A stretch of 8,085 nucleotides of DNA from Acidobacteriota bacterium. GTDB lineage: Bacteria; Acidobacteriota; Terriglobia; Terriglobales; Acidobacteriaceae. The position numbers and the translations under genes were made by a program. Location of the stretch: NCBI GenBank assembly GCA_021810175.1, contig JAJZJJ010000105.1, positions 1 to 8,085 on the forward strand, read 5' to 3'. Positions 1-6,046 of the stretch are shown here, piece by piece. The notes under the pieces were generated by a model, which was not told the origin of the DNA, ran no database searches, and saw only the letters and a program-made list of their open reading frames with translations. Each line of letters starts with the position of its first letter. The first letter of the stretch is position 1.

Positions 1-277
1 ATCTATCCGTCAGGATCGCCCGCTCCCAGCTCATAAACCGGTGCAGACCGCCCAGCCGCCGGATCGCCTCATGCCCCGGCCGCAGATACAGGTGATACGT
101 ATTGCCCAGCAGAATCTCGACGTCCAGCTCTTCCAGCAGATGCTGCGGAATCGCCTTCACCGTCCCCTGCGTCCCCACCGGCATAAACACCGGCGTCTCC
201 ACAGCGCCATGCGGCAGCGTCATCGTCGCCCGCCGCCCCGCCCCGCTCGTCTCATGAATCTCAAAAGTCAGCGACAC
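1..277 (-). CDS. tgt: Queuine tRNA-ribosyltransferase, N-terminal part (runs off left edge)
   Basis: Tgt exchanges guanine 34 in the anticodon of GUN tRNAs for preQ1, a step in queuosine synthesis in the cytoplasm. The 92 visible residues match the family start: a short N-terminal strand, [10 protein letters not shown] (15-24), [18 protein letters not shown] (27-44), [11 protein letters not shown] (58-68) and [15 protein letters not shown] (77-91). D91 corresponds to the aspartate of the family ILTDSGGFQ motif, a catalytic-site residue. The start is GTG at 277, which gives the usual short lead ([11 protein letters not shown]); no ATG fits better. A weak GAGGAA lies further upstream inside the end of parE, 19 bases away, so tgt may depend on the parDE transcript. 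The last full codon reads Arg where the family has Ser; this sits at the window edge and may be a sequence-end artefact. About three quarters of the protein is missing. Confidence 0.93.
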   Translation of the reverse strand, partial: MSLTFEIHETSGAGRRATMTLPHGAVETPVFMPVGTQGTVKAIPQHLLEELDVEILLGNTYHLYLRPGHEAIRRLGGLHRFMSWERAILTDR

Positions 278-296
278 CTGCTGATTGTAGCCGCCG

Positions 297-605
297 CTAT
301 TCCTCTTCCCGTTCCCGCAGGATGGCCGGAATGTCCCGGCTTCCATGGAGTACGGCATCAATCTCAATGAACTCAGGAAAGACTCGATAGAGAATTTCGT
401 ATCGGCCTTCAGTCCAGAACAGAAGAGGCAGCCTTGTCAGGTCAGTTCTTCGATGACCCGCGGCCGGGAACTTCGAAAGCCGTCGGATGGCTCTGTGTAA
501 TTCCAGAATGACGCGATCTGCCGCTTCCGGATTGTCCTCCGCGAGGTATGCCCAGATCGCCTCAAGGTCGCGAAATGCCGCATTGGAAAGGCGGAATGGA
601 TGCAT
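297..605 (-). CDS. parE: ParE/RelE-family toxin of a type II toxin-antitoxin pair
   Basis: This 102-residue protein has the ParE/RelE-fold pattern: an N-terminal strand (PFRLSNAAF), helix [21 protein letters not shown] (11-31), the [13 protein letters not shown] turn (41-53), then the strands YEILYRV (69-75) and [17 protein letters not shown] (80-96). ParE toxins of the characterised systems poison DNA gyrase; related RelE proteins cleave mRNA. The sequence favours the ParE side through its LHGSRDI ending, but the target cannot be proved from sequence. The start ATG at 605 gives the standard family length; its ribosome-binding site is weak, with GGTGGAG some 16 bases upstream. It is transcribed leftward after parD with a 144-base gap, whereas parD and parE normally abut or overlap. 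Its codon third positions are less GC-rich than those of parD. Confidence 0.88.
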   Translation of the reverse strand: MHPFRLSNAAFRDLEAIWAYLAEDNPEAADRVILELHRAIRRLSKFPAAGHRRTDLTRLPLLFWTEGRYEILYRVFPEFIEIDAVLHGSRDIPAILREREEE

Positions 606-708
606 CGCTGGTGTGTCGCATCTCCACCCTACCGCCCGCTCTCCCGTCGTGTGGAGGCAACAGGTTCAGAACGTTGCCATTGGTAATGCCTGGATTGCCT
701 GCCTTTTG

Positions 709-756
709 GGCTGACAGCAGCCAGTTTCAGGCGATCGCATGAAACTGGGTCAGGCC
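709..756. repeat. Extended inverted repeat between parD and parE
   Basis: CCAGTTTCA (721-729) and TGAAACTGG (740-748) are perfect 9-base arms around a 10-base centre that itself holds the palindrome GCGATCGC (731-738). The pairing continues outward: TGAC (712-715) with GTCA (749-752) and GGC (709-711) with GCC (754-756), allowing a bulged G753 and a 5-base bulge at 716-720. The right arm overlaps the parD stop codon (750-752). No U-run follows on either strand, so it is not a standard intrinsic terminator. It could be an mRNA hairpin separating parD from parE, an operator, or a remnant of a mobile element end. Confidence 0.6.
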
Positions 757-1025
757 GTTTTCTTCCGTCTCGCCGCCGCATAGGCCCTCAACTGCTCAAA
801 GGCCCCCTCGCCGTCGATCCATCCGCCCGCATCCGCCTCCCCTATCCGCCGGTCCAGCTCCGCCCCGAACGCCCGCAGCGCCGCTTCCCGCTCCTCCAGC
901 CGCTGCTCCTTCCGCTCCAGCAGCCGCAGCGCCTCCCGCACCACCTCGCTCGCGGACGTATACCGCCCGCTCTCCACCTTCTCCTGCACAAATCTCTCCA
1001 GCTCCGGCGTCAGCGACACATTCAC
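750..1025 (-). CDS. parD: ParD-family antitoxin (ribbon-helix-helix)
   Basis: This 91-residue protein has the ParD/CopG-like pattern: a short N-terminal strand (MNVSLTPEL) that forms the DNA-contacting ribbon, then ERFVQEKVESGRYTSASEVV (10-29) and REALRLLERKE (30-40), followed by a charged helical C-terminal region that in this family wraps around the toxin (GAFEQLRAYAAARRK, 74-88). It should neutralise the ParE encoded downstream and repress their shared promoter. The start chosen is GTG at 1025, because a strong Shine-Dalgarno sequence (GGAGGAGGG on the minus strand, 1039-1031) lies 5 bases before it and the family usually begins M-x-V-S-L. A longer reading from TTG at 1058 is unlikely. Third codon positions are strongly G-rich (GAG, CTG, CGG, GCG), unlike those of parE. 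Confidence 0.9.
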   Translation of the reverse strand: MNVSLTPELERFVQEKVESGRYTSASEVVREALRLLERKEQRLEEREAALRAFGAELDRRIGEADAGGWIDGEGAFEQLRAYAAARRKKTA

Positions 1026-1030
1026 GGCAA

Positions 1031-1057
1031 CCCTCCTCCAGCTCGGCCAGAATAGCA
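1031..1057 (-). promoter_or_regulatory. Candidate parD extended -10 promoter and ribosome-binding site
   Basis: On the minus strand TGCTATTCT (1057-1049) matches an extended -10 element (TG-N-TATTCT versus TATAAT). GGAGGAGGG (1039-1031) follows as the ribosome-binding site, placing the GTG start 5 bases beyond. No good -35 sits at the usual distance, and a TTGACA at 1068-1063 is too close. The ribosome-binding site is convincing; the promoter is tentative. Confidence 0.4.
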
Positions 1058-1062
1058 AAAAA

Positions 1063-1142
1063 TGTCAATGTTTGTTATTGCCGCTCCACTTGTCATTCCT
1101 CTGTCAATTACCGGCGTCACCGTCCATCGCCCCTCCTGTCAA
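1063..1142. repeat. Four TGTCA motifs in the parD / cytochrome intergenic region
   Basis: TGTCAA at 1063-1068, TGTCAT at 1091-1096, TGTCAA at 1102-1107 and TGTCAA at 1137-1142 all face the same way; on the minus strand they read TTGACA or ATGACA. Start-to-start distances are 28, 11 and 35 bases, and the 11-base step is about one helical turn. Three of them equal the sigma-70 -35 hexamer on the minus strand, but none has a good -10 at 16-18 bases. They may be operator sites or chance. Confidence 0.35.
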
Positions 1143-1206
1143 ATAATCCTGCTCCATCGCGCCCCATCGGGAGTACAGTGATCCCGGGATTTACGACACC
1201 AAAGTC

Positions 1207-1212
1207 AGGAGG
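1207..1212 (+). promoter_or_regulatory. Ribosome-binding site of the cytochrome gene
   Basis: A full AGGAGG lies 5 bases before the ATG at 1218. It fixes the start of the cytochrome gene. Confidence 0.8.
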
Positions 1213-1217
1213 CTGCC

Positions 1218-1721
1218 ATGTTTAAGCCCATGCTCAGGCCTTTTCTGATGGTCCCCGCGCTCTTCCTCGTCGGCGCGCTGGCCTTCTCGCAGCAGAGCAC
1301 TCCACCCGCCCACAAAGGCAAACCCGCTAAGGCCGGTAAAAAAGCCGCGAAAACCGCCGAGCAGCCGTACGTCATTCCCGCGGTCTGGGTCCACAAAGTC
1401 AACCCCGTCAAGCCTACCGCCGCCTCGCAGGCCCGCGCCAAACAGATCTACGGATGGGACTGTGCCGTCTGTCATGGCGCCAACGGCAACGGCAAGGGCT
1501 CGGTCGCCATCGAGCAGAAGCTCAATATCGCCGATTACCGCAATCCCGATGCGCTCAAGTCGCTCACCGACGGCGAAATCTTCTACATCATTCACAACGG
1601 CAAGGGGCAAATGACCGGCGAGGGCCCGCGCGCCAATACCACCGAAACCTGGAACCTGGTCATCTATCTGCGCCGCTTGGCCGGCCAGAGCACCGTCGCC
1701 AACTCCAGCCCCGCCAAATAG
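1218..1721 (+). CDS. Secreted mono-haem cytochrome c
   Basis: This 167-residue protein has an N-terminal Sec signal: basic residues at 3 and 7, a hydrophobic stretch at about 9-23, and a likely cut after AFS (24). A lysine/proline-rich linker (31-50) follows, then one class I cytochrome c domain. The haem-binding CAVCH is at 82-86, with H86 as the proximal ligand. GKGQMTGEG (128-136) supplies the probable distal ligand M132, and TWNLVIYLRRLA (144-155) is the usual C-terminal helix. Haem is attached in the periplasm; the likely role is soluble or loosely anchored electron transfer, but the partner cannot be told, and no oxidase or dehydrogenase gene adjoins it. The first signal-peptide cut lacks a lipobox cysteine, so it is not a lipoprotein. 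AGGAGG sits 5 bases before the start. The gene converges on tdk with 18 bases between stops. Confidence 0.9.
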   Translation: MFKPMLRPFLMVPALFLVGALAFSQQSTPPAHKGKPAKAGKKAAKTAEQPYVIPAVWVHKVNPVKPTAASQARAKQIYGWDCAVCHGANGNGKGSVAIEQKLNIADYRNPDALKSLTDGEIFYIIHNGKGQMTGEGPRANTTETWNLVIYLRRLAGQSTVANSSPAK

Positions 1722-1730
1722 ATCCACCCT

Positions 1731-1763
1731 GCGGCGCGGCTATTCCCGAGCTGACCGCGCCGC
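1731..1763. terminator. GC-only hairpin at the cytochrome/tdk convergence
   Basis: GCGGCGCGG (1731-1739) pairs perfectly with CCGCGCCGC (1755-1763) around a 15-base loop. It sits just after the cytochrome stop (1719-1721) and straddles the tdk stop (1740-1742), which is the position expected of a shared bidirectional terminator. No U-run follows on either side, so termination would have to be Rho-assisted or driven by structure alone. Confidence 0.4.
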
Positions 1764-2378
1764 CTCCCCCGCGGCTTCGCCCGTCGGCAGCTCCAGTTGC
1801 TCCGCGCCGTTCTCGTCCAGCCACGGCCGAAAACACGCCCGGCACCGCGCCTCGTACACGCCCGCCGCTCCCACCAGCACCAGCGAACGATCGCTCCCCA
1901 GCCGCTGCGTATGGATCGCCGGCGCTCCGCACCGCATGCACACCGCCGACAGCTTCACCACCTCATCGGCAATCGCCAGCAGCTCCGGAATCGGGCCAAA
2001 CGGCTCACCCGCAAAAGTCATATCCAGCCCCGCCAGAATCACCCGCTTTCCCAGCCGAACCAGTTCCGTCGCCATCCGCACCAGCGTTTCATCGAAAAAC
2101 TGTGCCTCGTCCACCCCCACCACGTCCACCATTTCGATCAGCGGCATCAGCACCGCCTTCAGCTCGGCCACATTCGCCACCGTCAGAGCCTCCAGCGTCT
2201 GCGCGCTGTGCGAGGCGATCGCCGTCCGGTGATACCGCGCGTCCAGATCCGGCTTAAAGCACGCCACCCGCAGCTTTGCGATCCCTGCCCGCTTCATCCG
2301 CCGAATCAGCTCCTCTGACTTGCCCGAAAACATCGGCCCTGTAATCACTTCGATCCGTCCCGGCTGAGTCGTCGTCAT
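1740..2378 (-). CDS. tdk: Thymidine kinase (type II, zinc-binding)
   Basis: Tdk phosphorylates thymidine to dTMP with ATP in the nucleotide salvage pathway. The 212-residue product has every landmark of the family: P-loop GPMFSGKS (14-21), VDEAQFF (89-95) holding the Mg-binding D90 and the catalytic E91, and AGLDMTFAGEPFGP (116-129) from the phosphate- and substrate-binding region. Four zinc ligands are present in two pairs, C147/C150 (CMRC) and C179/C182 (CRAC), with the substrate-side YEARC loop between them. The start is ATG at 2378, preceded by GAGGGAAGG at a good distance on the minus strand. An in-frame upstream reading to 2477 lacks family similarity and was not used. The C-terminal tail is alanine- and glutamate-rich. 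The gene is divergent from yajC and convergent with the cytochrome; third positions are G-rich like the other leftward genes. Confidence 0.95.
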   Translation of the reverse strand: MTTTQPGRIEVITGPMFSGKSEELIRRMKRAGIAKLRVACFKPDLDARYHRTAIASHSAQTLEALTVANVAELKAVLMPLIEMVDVVGVDEAQFFDETLVRMATELVRLGKRVILAGLDMTFAGEPFGPIPELLAIADEVVKLSAVCMRCGAPAIHTQRLGSDRSLVLVGAAGVYEARCRACFRPWLDENGAEQLELPTGEAAGEAARSARE

Positions 2379-2546
2379 CTGCCTTCCCTCTTCTGCATCC
2401 CGTGGGTTCCATCCCGTAGGTCTGTACGTCCGCGAAGCTTCCAGTGTAGAGGCGCGTGGCTCACTGCGGATGAGCAAACCCTCGCCATTCCGCCCGCCGC
2501 TGGGCCCCGAACCTTCCCCCTCGGGTCCCTCCCGCCGGTCTTTTCC

Positions 2547-2575
2547 TTGACACTCCTTCTCGGGTACGCGATTCT
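2547..2575 (+). promoter_or_regulatory. Candidate sigma-70 promoter of yajC-secD-secF
   Basis: A perfect -35 hexamer TTGACA (2547-2552) is followed after 17 bases by GATTCT (2570-2575), a poor -10 with three of six matches. Transcription from here would give a leader of about 185 bases before yajC. The -35 is convincing but the -10 is weak. Confidence 0.3.
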
Positions 2576-2751
2576 ATGACACAGGCTTCCCTGCTGGAGA
2601 TTGGCTGTGAGTATTGCTTCGGCGGGATTCCGTTTCCAGGTTTTCAGGTCCCGGGCGCGGGCGTGCTCGCAACTACACGCGCTCCTCGGTGCCCTCCGTG
2701 GAAAATGACTCTGTCTCGTGCCGCCGGCGGCTCTTCGGCGCTGCCCCGGCC

Positions 2752-2758
2752 AGAAGGA
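2752..2758 (+). promoter_or_regulatory. Ribosome-binding site that sets the yajC start
   Basis: AGAAGGA lies 7 bases before the TTG at 2766. It favours this TTG over the upstream GTG at 2718, which would add 16 basic residues unlike a YajC N-terminus. Confidence 0.6.
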
Positions 2759-2765
2759 CCGCGCG

Positions 2766-3080
2766 TTGATTGCCATTGCGTCTCTGTTAGCACCGTTCGC
2801 TTTGCCTGCCGGGTTTGCCGAGTTCCTGCCCTTTCTCCTCATCATTGTTGTCTTCTACTTCCTGCTCATCCGCCCGCAGCAGAACAGGCAGAAGAAATGG
2901 CAGCAGATGCTCGGTGCCCTCAAGCCCGGCGACCGCGTCACCACCAGCGGCGGCATCCGCGGCGTCATCCTCTCCATCAAGGACGACACCATTCAGCTCC
3001 GCATTCCCCCTGACAACCTCCGGATCGAAGTGGTCAAAAGCGCCATTGCCTCCGTTACGCAGCAGGACGAAACGAAGTAA
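2766..3080 (+). CDS. yajC: YajC, Sec translocase accessory subunit
   Basis: YajC is a small single-span inner-membrane protein that joins SecDF at the SecYEG translocon. The 104 residues show a hydrophobic start, then the family segment FLPFLLIIVVFYFLLIRPQQ (20-39), in which the membrane helix ends at the conserved RPQQ. A basic KKWQQMLGALKPGDRV segment (43-58) and the conserved TTSGGIRGVI (59-68) follow, and the C-terminal part carries the small cytoplasmic domain (IQLRIPPDNLRIEVVKSAI, 76-94). The start is taken as TTG at 2766 because of the ribosome-binding site before it; GTG at 2718 is the alternative. The stop is 6 bases before secD, consistent with one operon. It is the first gene of yajC-secD-secF. 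Confidence 0.9.
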   Translation: MIAIASLLAPFALPAGFAEFLPFLLIIVVFYFLLIRPQQNRQKKWQQMLGALKPGDRVTTSGGIRGVILSIKDDTIQLRIPPDNLRIEVVKSAIASVTQQDETK

Positions 3081-3086
3081 ACTCCC

Positions 3087-4706
3087 ATGCAGAAGAATCT
3101 TCGAACCAAAACCATCGGCATCATTGCCATCCTGATCGTCTTTGTTTACGGCATCTTCGGCATTCCGCACGGGGTCTCCGGGACCGCCCTCAAACAATCC
3201 CTCCTCAAGCGCATCCGCCTCGGCCTCGATCTCAAGGGCGGCACGCATCTCGTCCTCCAGGTCATGGTCGATCAGGCCATCGGAACCGAGAGCAACAGCG
3301 ATATCGGATCTATTCAGGCTGCCTTCCAGCAGAACGGCATCACCGGCGCCACCGTGACCAAACCGGATGCACAGAACCCCGGCCTGATTCAGATCACCGG
3401 CGTTCCCGCTGCCCACGTGCAGGATGTCAGCAGCATTCTGAATTCTCAGTTCGCCGACAAATACAGCATCTCGCCCGCTGCCAATAATTCATGGTCCCTC
3501 ACCATGAAGCCCACCGAGGTCGCTCAGATCAAGCAGGCGGCTCTCGAAAAGTCCATCGAGGTCATCCGTCACCGCATCGATGCCATGGGCGTCACCGAGC
3601 CGGTCATCGAGCCTTATCGCATGGGTAGCTATCAGATCCTCGTCGAGCTCCCCGGCATCAGCGACCTCTCCCGCGTCAAGGACGTCATCCAGTCCACCGC
3701 CCGCCTCGAAACGCACGAGGTCCTCGGCGGTCCCTGGCCCGATCGTCAGACCGCCCTCCAGTCTATCGGCGGTTACGTTCCTCCCGACGCTGAGCTCCTC
3801 CAGAGCGTCCCCGGAGCCTCCAGCGCCGGCAGCGCCGGCGACTGGTATGAGCTGCAGAAGCTCCCCATCTGGGGCGGTACCGACATCCGCGACGCCGAGC
3901 CCGGCCACAACCCCAATACCAACGAGCCGGAAGTCGACTTCTACCTCACCACCTCGGCCGGCGATAAATTCGCCCGCTGGACCTCCAGCCACATCGGCAA
4001 AAACATGGCCATCGTGCTCGATAACCGCATTTACGAAGTCGCGGTCATCAAGAGCCAGATTCGAGACCAGGGCAATATCTCCGGCGGCGGCATTACCGAG
4101 CAGCAGGCCAAAGACCTCTCCATGCTCCTGCGCACCGGCGCCCTGCCCGCCAACCTGCACTACCTCCAGGAAAGCACCATCGGCCCCTCCCTCGGCGCGG
4201 ATTCCATCCGCCACGGTATTGTTGCCTCCATCGTCGGCATGTTGACGGTCATGATCTTCATGCTGATCTACTACAAGGGCTCCGGCATCAACGCCGATCT
4301 CGCTCTCCTGCTCAACCTGGTCATCCTCCTCGGCTTCCTCGGCTTCAGCGGCGCGGTTCTCACCCTCCCCGGCATCGCCGGTGTCATCCTCACCATCGGC
4401 ATGGGCGTCGACTCCAACGTGCTCATCTTCGAGCGTATTCGCGAAGAGCTGCGCGCCGGCAAATCCCCGGCCGCCGCTGTCGATCAGGGCTTCGCTCATG
4501 CGTGGACGACGATTCTGGACACCCACGTCACCACCATCGTCTCCGCCGCCATTCTCTTCCTCTTCGGCACCGGGTCTGTCCAGGGGTTTGCCGTCACTCT
4601 CAGCGTCGGTCTGGCCGCCAACTTGTTTACGGCCGTCTTCGTTTCCCGCGTCATCTTTGACGCCCATCTCAGCCGCAAACTGCACGGCGAACCGATCTCG
4701 ATCTAA
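3087..4706 (+). CDS. secD: Protein translocase subunit SecD
   Basis: SecD works with SecF in the inner membrane, using the proton gradient to help pull exported proteins out of the SecYEG channel. The 539 residues show TM1 (about 10-27), the conserved GLDLKGGTHLVLQV (46-59), a large periplasmic region, and EVIRHRIDAMGVTEPVIEPY (158-177) with VELPGISD (186-193). The late periplasmic segment is ISGGGITEQQAKDLSMLLRTGALP (331-354), and a five-helix membrane half starts near 378. GIGMG-type helix ILTIGMGVDSNVLIFERIREE (434-454) contains D442, equivalent to the proton-relay aspartate of the RND/SecD family. AVTLSVGLAANLFTAVFVSRVIFD (502-525) ends the protein. Length is within the family range, somewhat shorter than in E. 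coli. It follows yajC by 6 bases and precedes secF by 14, so translation is probably coupled. Its ribosome-binding site is weak. Confidence 0.97.
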   Translation: MQKNLRTKTIGIIAILIVFVYGIFGIPHGVSGTALKQSLLKRIRLGLDLKGGTHLVLQVMVDQAIGTESNSDIGSIQAAFQQNGITGATVTKPDAQNPGLIQITGVPAAHVQDVSSILNSQFADKYSISPAANNSWSLTMKPTEVAQIKQAALEKSIEVIRHRIDAMGVTEPVIEPYRMGSYQILVELPGISDLSRVKDVIQSTARLETHEVLGGPWPDRQTALQSIGGYVPPDAELLQSVPGASSAGSAGDWYELQKLPIWGGTDIRDAEPGHNPNTNEPEVDFYLTTSAGDKFARWTSSHIGKNMAIVLDNRIYEVAVIKSQIRDQGNISGGGITEQQAKDLSMLLRTGALPANLHYLQESTIGPSLGADSIRHGIVASIVGMLTVMIFMLIYYKGSGINADLALLLNLVILLGFLGFSGAVLTLPGIAGVILTIGMGVDSNVLIFERIREELRAGKSPAAAVDQGFAHAWTTILDTHVTTIVSAAILFLFGTGSVQGFAVTLSVGLAANLFTAVFVSRVIFDAHLSRKLHGEPISI

Positions 4707-4720
4707 ACAGGCGGACTCTC

Positions 4721-5935
4721 GTGGAACTGTTTCATAATCCGAAAATTAACTGGCTGGGGAAGAAATGGTACTTCCTCGGCTTCTCCCTTATCTTCAGCGT
4801 CGCCGGCGTGATCTCGCTCTTCTTCTGGCATGGCCTCCCCCTCGATGTCGGCTTCAAGGGCGGCACCGTGGTCCGCGTCAAGTTTGCTCAGCAGCCCCAT
4901 TACGAGCAGATCCGCGATGCCGCCAATCGGGTTCACCTCGGCGACGTCACCTCTGTTCGGTACGGCCCCGCCGCCAACCACGAAGTCGCCATCACCCTGC
5001 CCCTCATCGGCAACCAGCAGTCCGCTCAGGACCAGGGACGCGCCACCATCGTCCGCATGCTCACCGACGATTACGCTCCCAACGCTGCACAAAACAAGGG
5101 CAAGCTCGATCTCGACAACGCCACCCAGGACGACATCTCCACCTGGCTACAGCAAAAAGATCCTGAGAATATGGGCCAAACCGCCCAGGCTCAGGCCCAT
5201 TATCGCGCCCAGGCGGCGGCCGTCGTGCAGTACCGCGACGAAGAACACAGCGGCATCATCGCCAATCTCGGCGATCTCCAGGGCCGAGTCGACCCTGCCG
5301 TCTATCAACTCTTCCAGCAGGATGCCTGGCTCTCCGGATTCGCCATCCGCAGCGTCGATATCGTCGGCGCCCAGGTCGGTAGCCAGATGCAGCACCAGGC
5401 CGAGCGTGCCACCCTCTATTCCTTGGCTGGCATGCTCATCTACCTCTGGTTCCGTTTTGAGCTGATCTACGGTGTTGCCGCGGTCGTAGCCGTCTTCCAC
5501 GACACCCTCATTACCGTCGGTGCCTTCAGCCTCACAGATACCCAGGTCTCCCTCACGGTCATTGCGGCCATCCTCACCCTCATCGGCTACTCCATGAACG
5601 ACACCATCGTCGTCTTCGACCGTATCCGTGAGAATCTCCGCCTCAGCCGCCGCGAGCCCCTCGCCGACCTGGTCAACCGCAGCATCAACCAGACCCTGAG
5701 CCGGACCGTCCTCACCTCTGGCCTCACCTTCCTTACCGTGCTCTCCCTGTTCCTCTTCGGAGGCCAGGTCCTGCACCCATTCTCCTTCGCCCTGGTGGTC
5801 GGTATCCTCATCGGAACCTACTCCTCCATTGCGGTTGCTGCCCCCATGCTGGTCGCCTACCAGGACTGGCGTTCCCGCCGCGCCCGGGGCGGTCCAAAAT
5901 CAACTCTTCCCGCCGCTAAGAAGGCCAGGGTATGA
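4721..5935 (+). CDS. secF: Protein translocase subunit SecF with enlarged periplasmic domain
   Basis: SecF pairs with SecD to form the six-plus-six helix proton-driven motor. GTG at 4721 is the start; GGCGG lies just upstream. TM1 is about residues 17-36, followed by DVGFKGGTVVRVKF (42-55), the equivalent of the usual GIDFxGG strand. SVDIVGAQVG (211-220) matches the family VGPxVG element leading into TM2. The membrane half carries LIYLWFRFELIYG (239-251), VFHDTLITVGAFSL (258-271), GYSMNDTIVVFDRIREN (289-305) with D294, and INQTLSRTVLTSGLTFLTV (322-340). At 404 residues it is about 80-100 longer than most SecF proteins. The excess lies in P1, about residues 119-206: a polar, glutamine- and alanine-rich stretch with several likely helices. 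The C-terminal tail (from 383) is basic. It ends the operon, with the stop overlapping a chance ATG. Confidence 0.96.
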   Translation: MELFHNPKINWLGKKWYFLGFSLIFSVAGVISLFFWHGLPLDVGFKGGTVVRVKFAQQPHYEQIRDAANRVHLGDVTSVRYGPAANHEVAITLPLIGNQQSAQDQGRATIVRMLTDDYAPNAAQNKGKLDLDNATQDDISTWLQQKDPENMGQTAQAQAHYRAQAAAVVQYRDEEHSGIIANLGDLQGRVDPAVYQLFQQDAWLSGFAIRSVDIVGAQVGSQMQHQAERATLYSLAGMLIYLWFRFELIYGVAAVVAVFHDTLITVGAFSLTDTQVSLTVIAAILTLIGYSMNDTIVVFDRIRENLRLSRREPLADLVNRSINQTLSRTVLTSGLTFLTVLSLFLFGGQVLHPFSFALVVGILIGTYSSIAVAAPMLVAYQDWRSRRARGGPKSTLPAAKKARV

Positions 5936-6046
5936 TGCTTGCGTTCGCCTGGGAAGGCTCTTCTGTGCGCGAAACGTCGACTCCCTCCGCCGTTCGCCTG
6001 CAGACTGCCCGCGCCCTGCCGAAAAAGGACGACCTGACCCCTGCGC

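Larger units (their letters stand above)
2379..2765. other. Non-coding stretch between tdk and yajC
   Basis: This 387-base region must hold the promoters of both tdk (leftward) and the yajC-secDF operon (rightward). What can be seen: a direct repeat CATCCCGT (2396-2403 and 2410-2417) in the tdk leader; a hairpin GGGCCCCGA / TCGGGTCCC (2502-2510 and 2521-2529, one mismatch); a TTGACA at 2547-2552; and a 12-base palindrome GCCGCCGGCGGC (2720-2731) in the yajC leader. A phrase near 2689-2706 (CTCCTCGGTGCCCTCCGTGG) resembles the degenerate CCTCCGTG-type dispersed repeat seen in many GC-rich genomes. No RNA gene was recognised. Open frames through it lack protein-like composition. Confidence 0.5.

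Noticed and set aside
41..370. 109-codon rightward frame opposite tgt and the end of parE
   Set aside because: It is an antisense shadow rich in Arg, Pro and His.
731..738. GCGATCGC as a HIP1-type cyanobacterial repeat
   Set aside because: There is a single copy and the gene content does not suggest a cyanobacterium.
1454..2257. 267-codon rightward frame spanning the cytochrome end and tdk
   Set aside because: Its Pro/Arg/Ser-rich composition is that of a shifted frame; it crosses two well-supported genes.
2379..2477. Upstream extension of tdk to 2477
   Set aside because: Thymidine kinases start just before the P-loop. ATG at 2378 has a good ribosome-binding site, and the extension lacks family similarity.
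2502..2529. Hairpin GGGCCCCGA / TCGGGTCCC as an intrinsic terminator
   Set aside because: There is a mismatch in the stem, no adjacent U-run, and no upstream rightward gene to terminate; noted only as structure.
2718..2765. Longer yajC reading from GTG at 2718
   Set aside because: It adds 16 basic, cysteine-containing residues unlike YajC, and the AGAAGGA ribosome-binding site serves the TTG at 2766.
2576..3013. 145-codon frame starting before yajC
   Set aside because: It is out of frame with yajC, loses any protein character once it overlaps it, and no family was recognised.
3489..4685. 398-codon leftward frame opposite secD
   Set aside because: It is an antisense shadow of secD: Gly/Ala/Asp/Glu-rich low-complexity composition that mirrors C-ending codons on the real strand.
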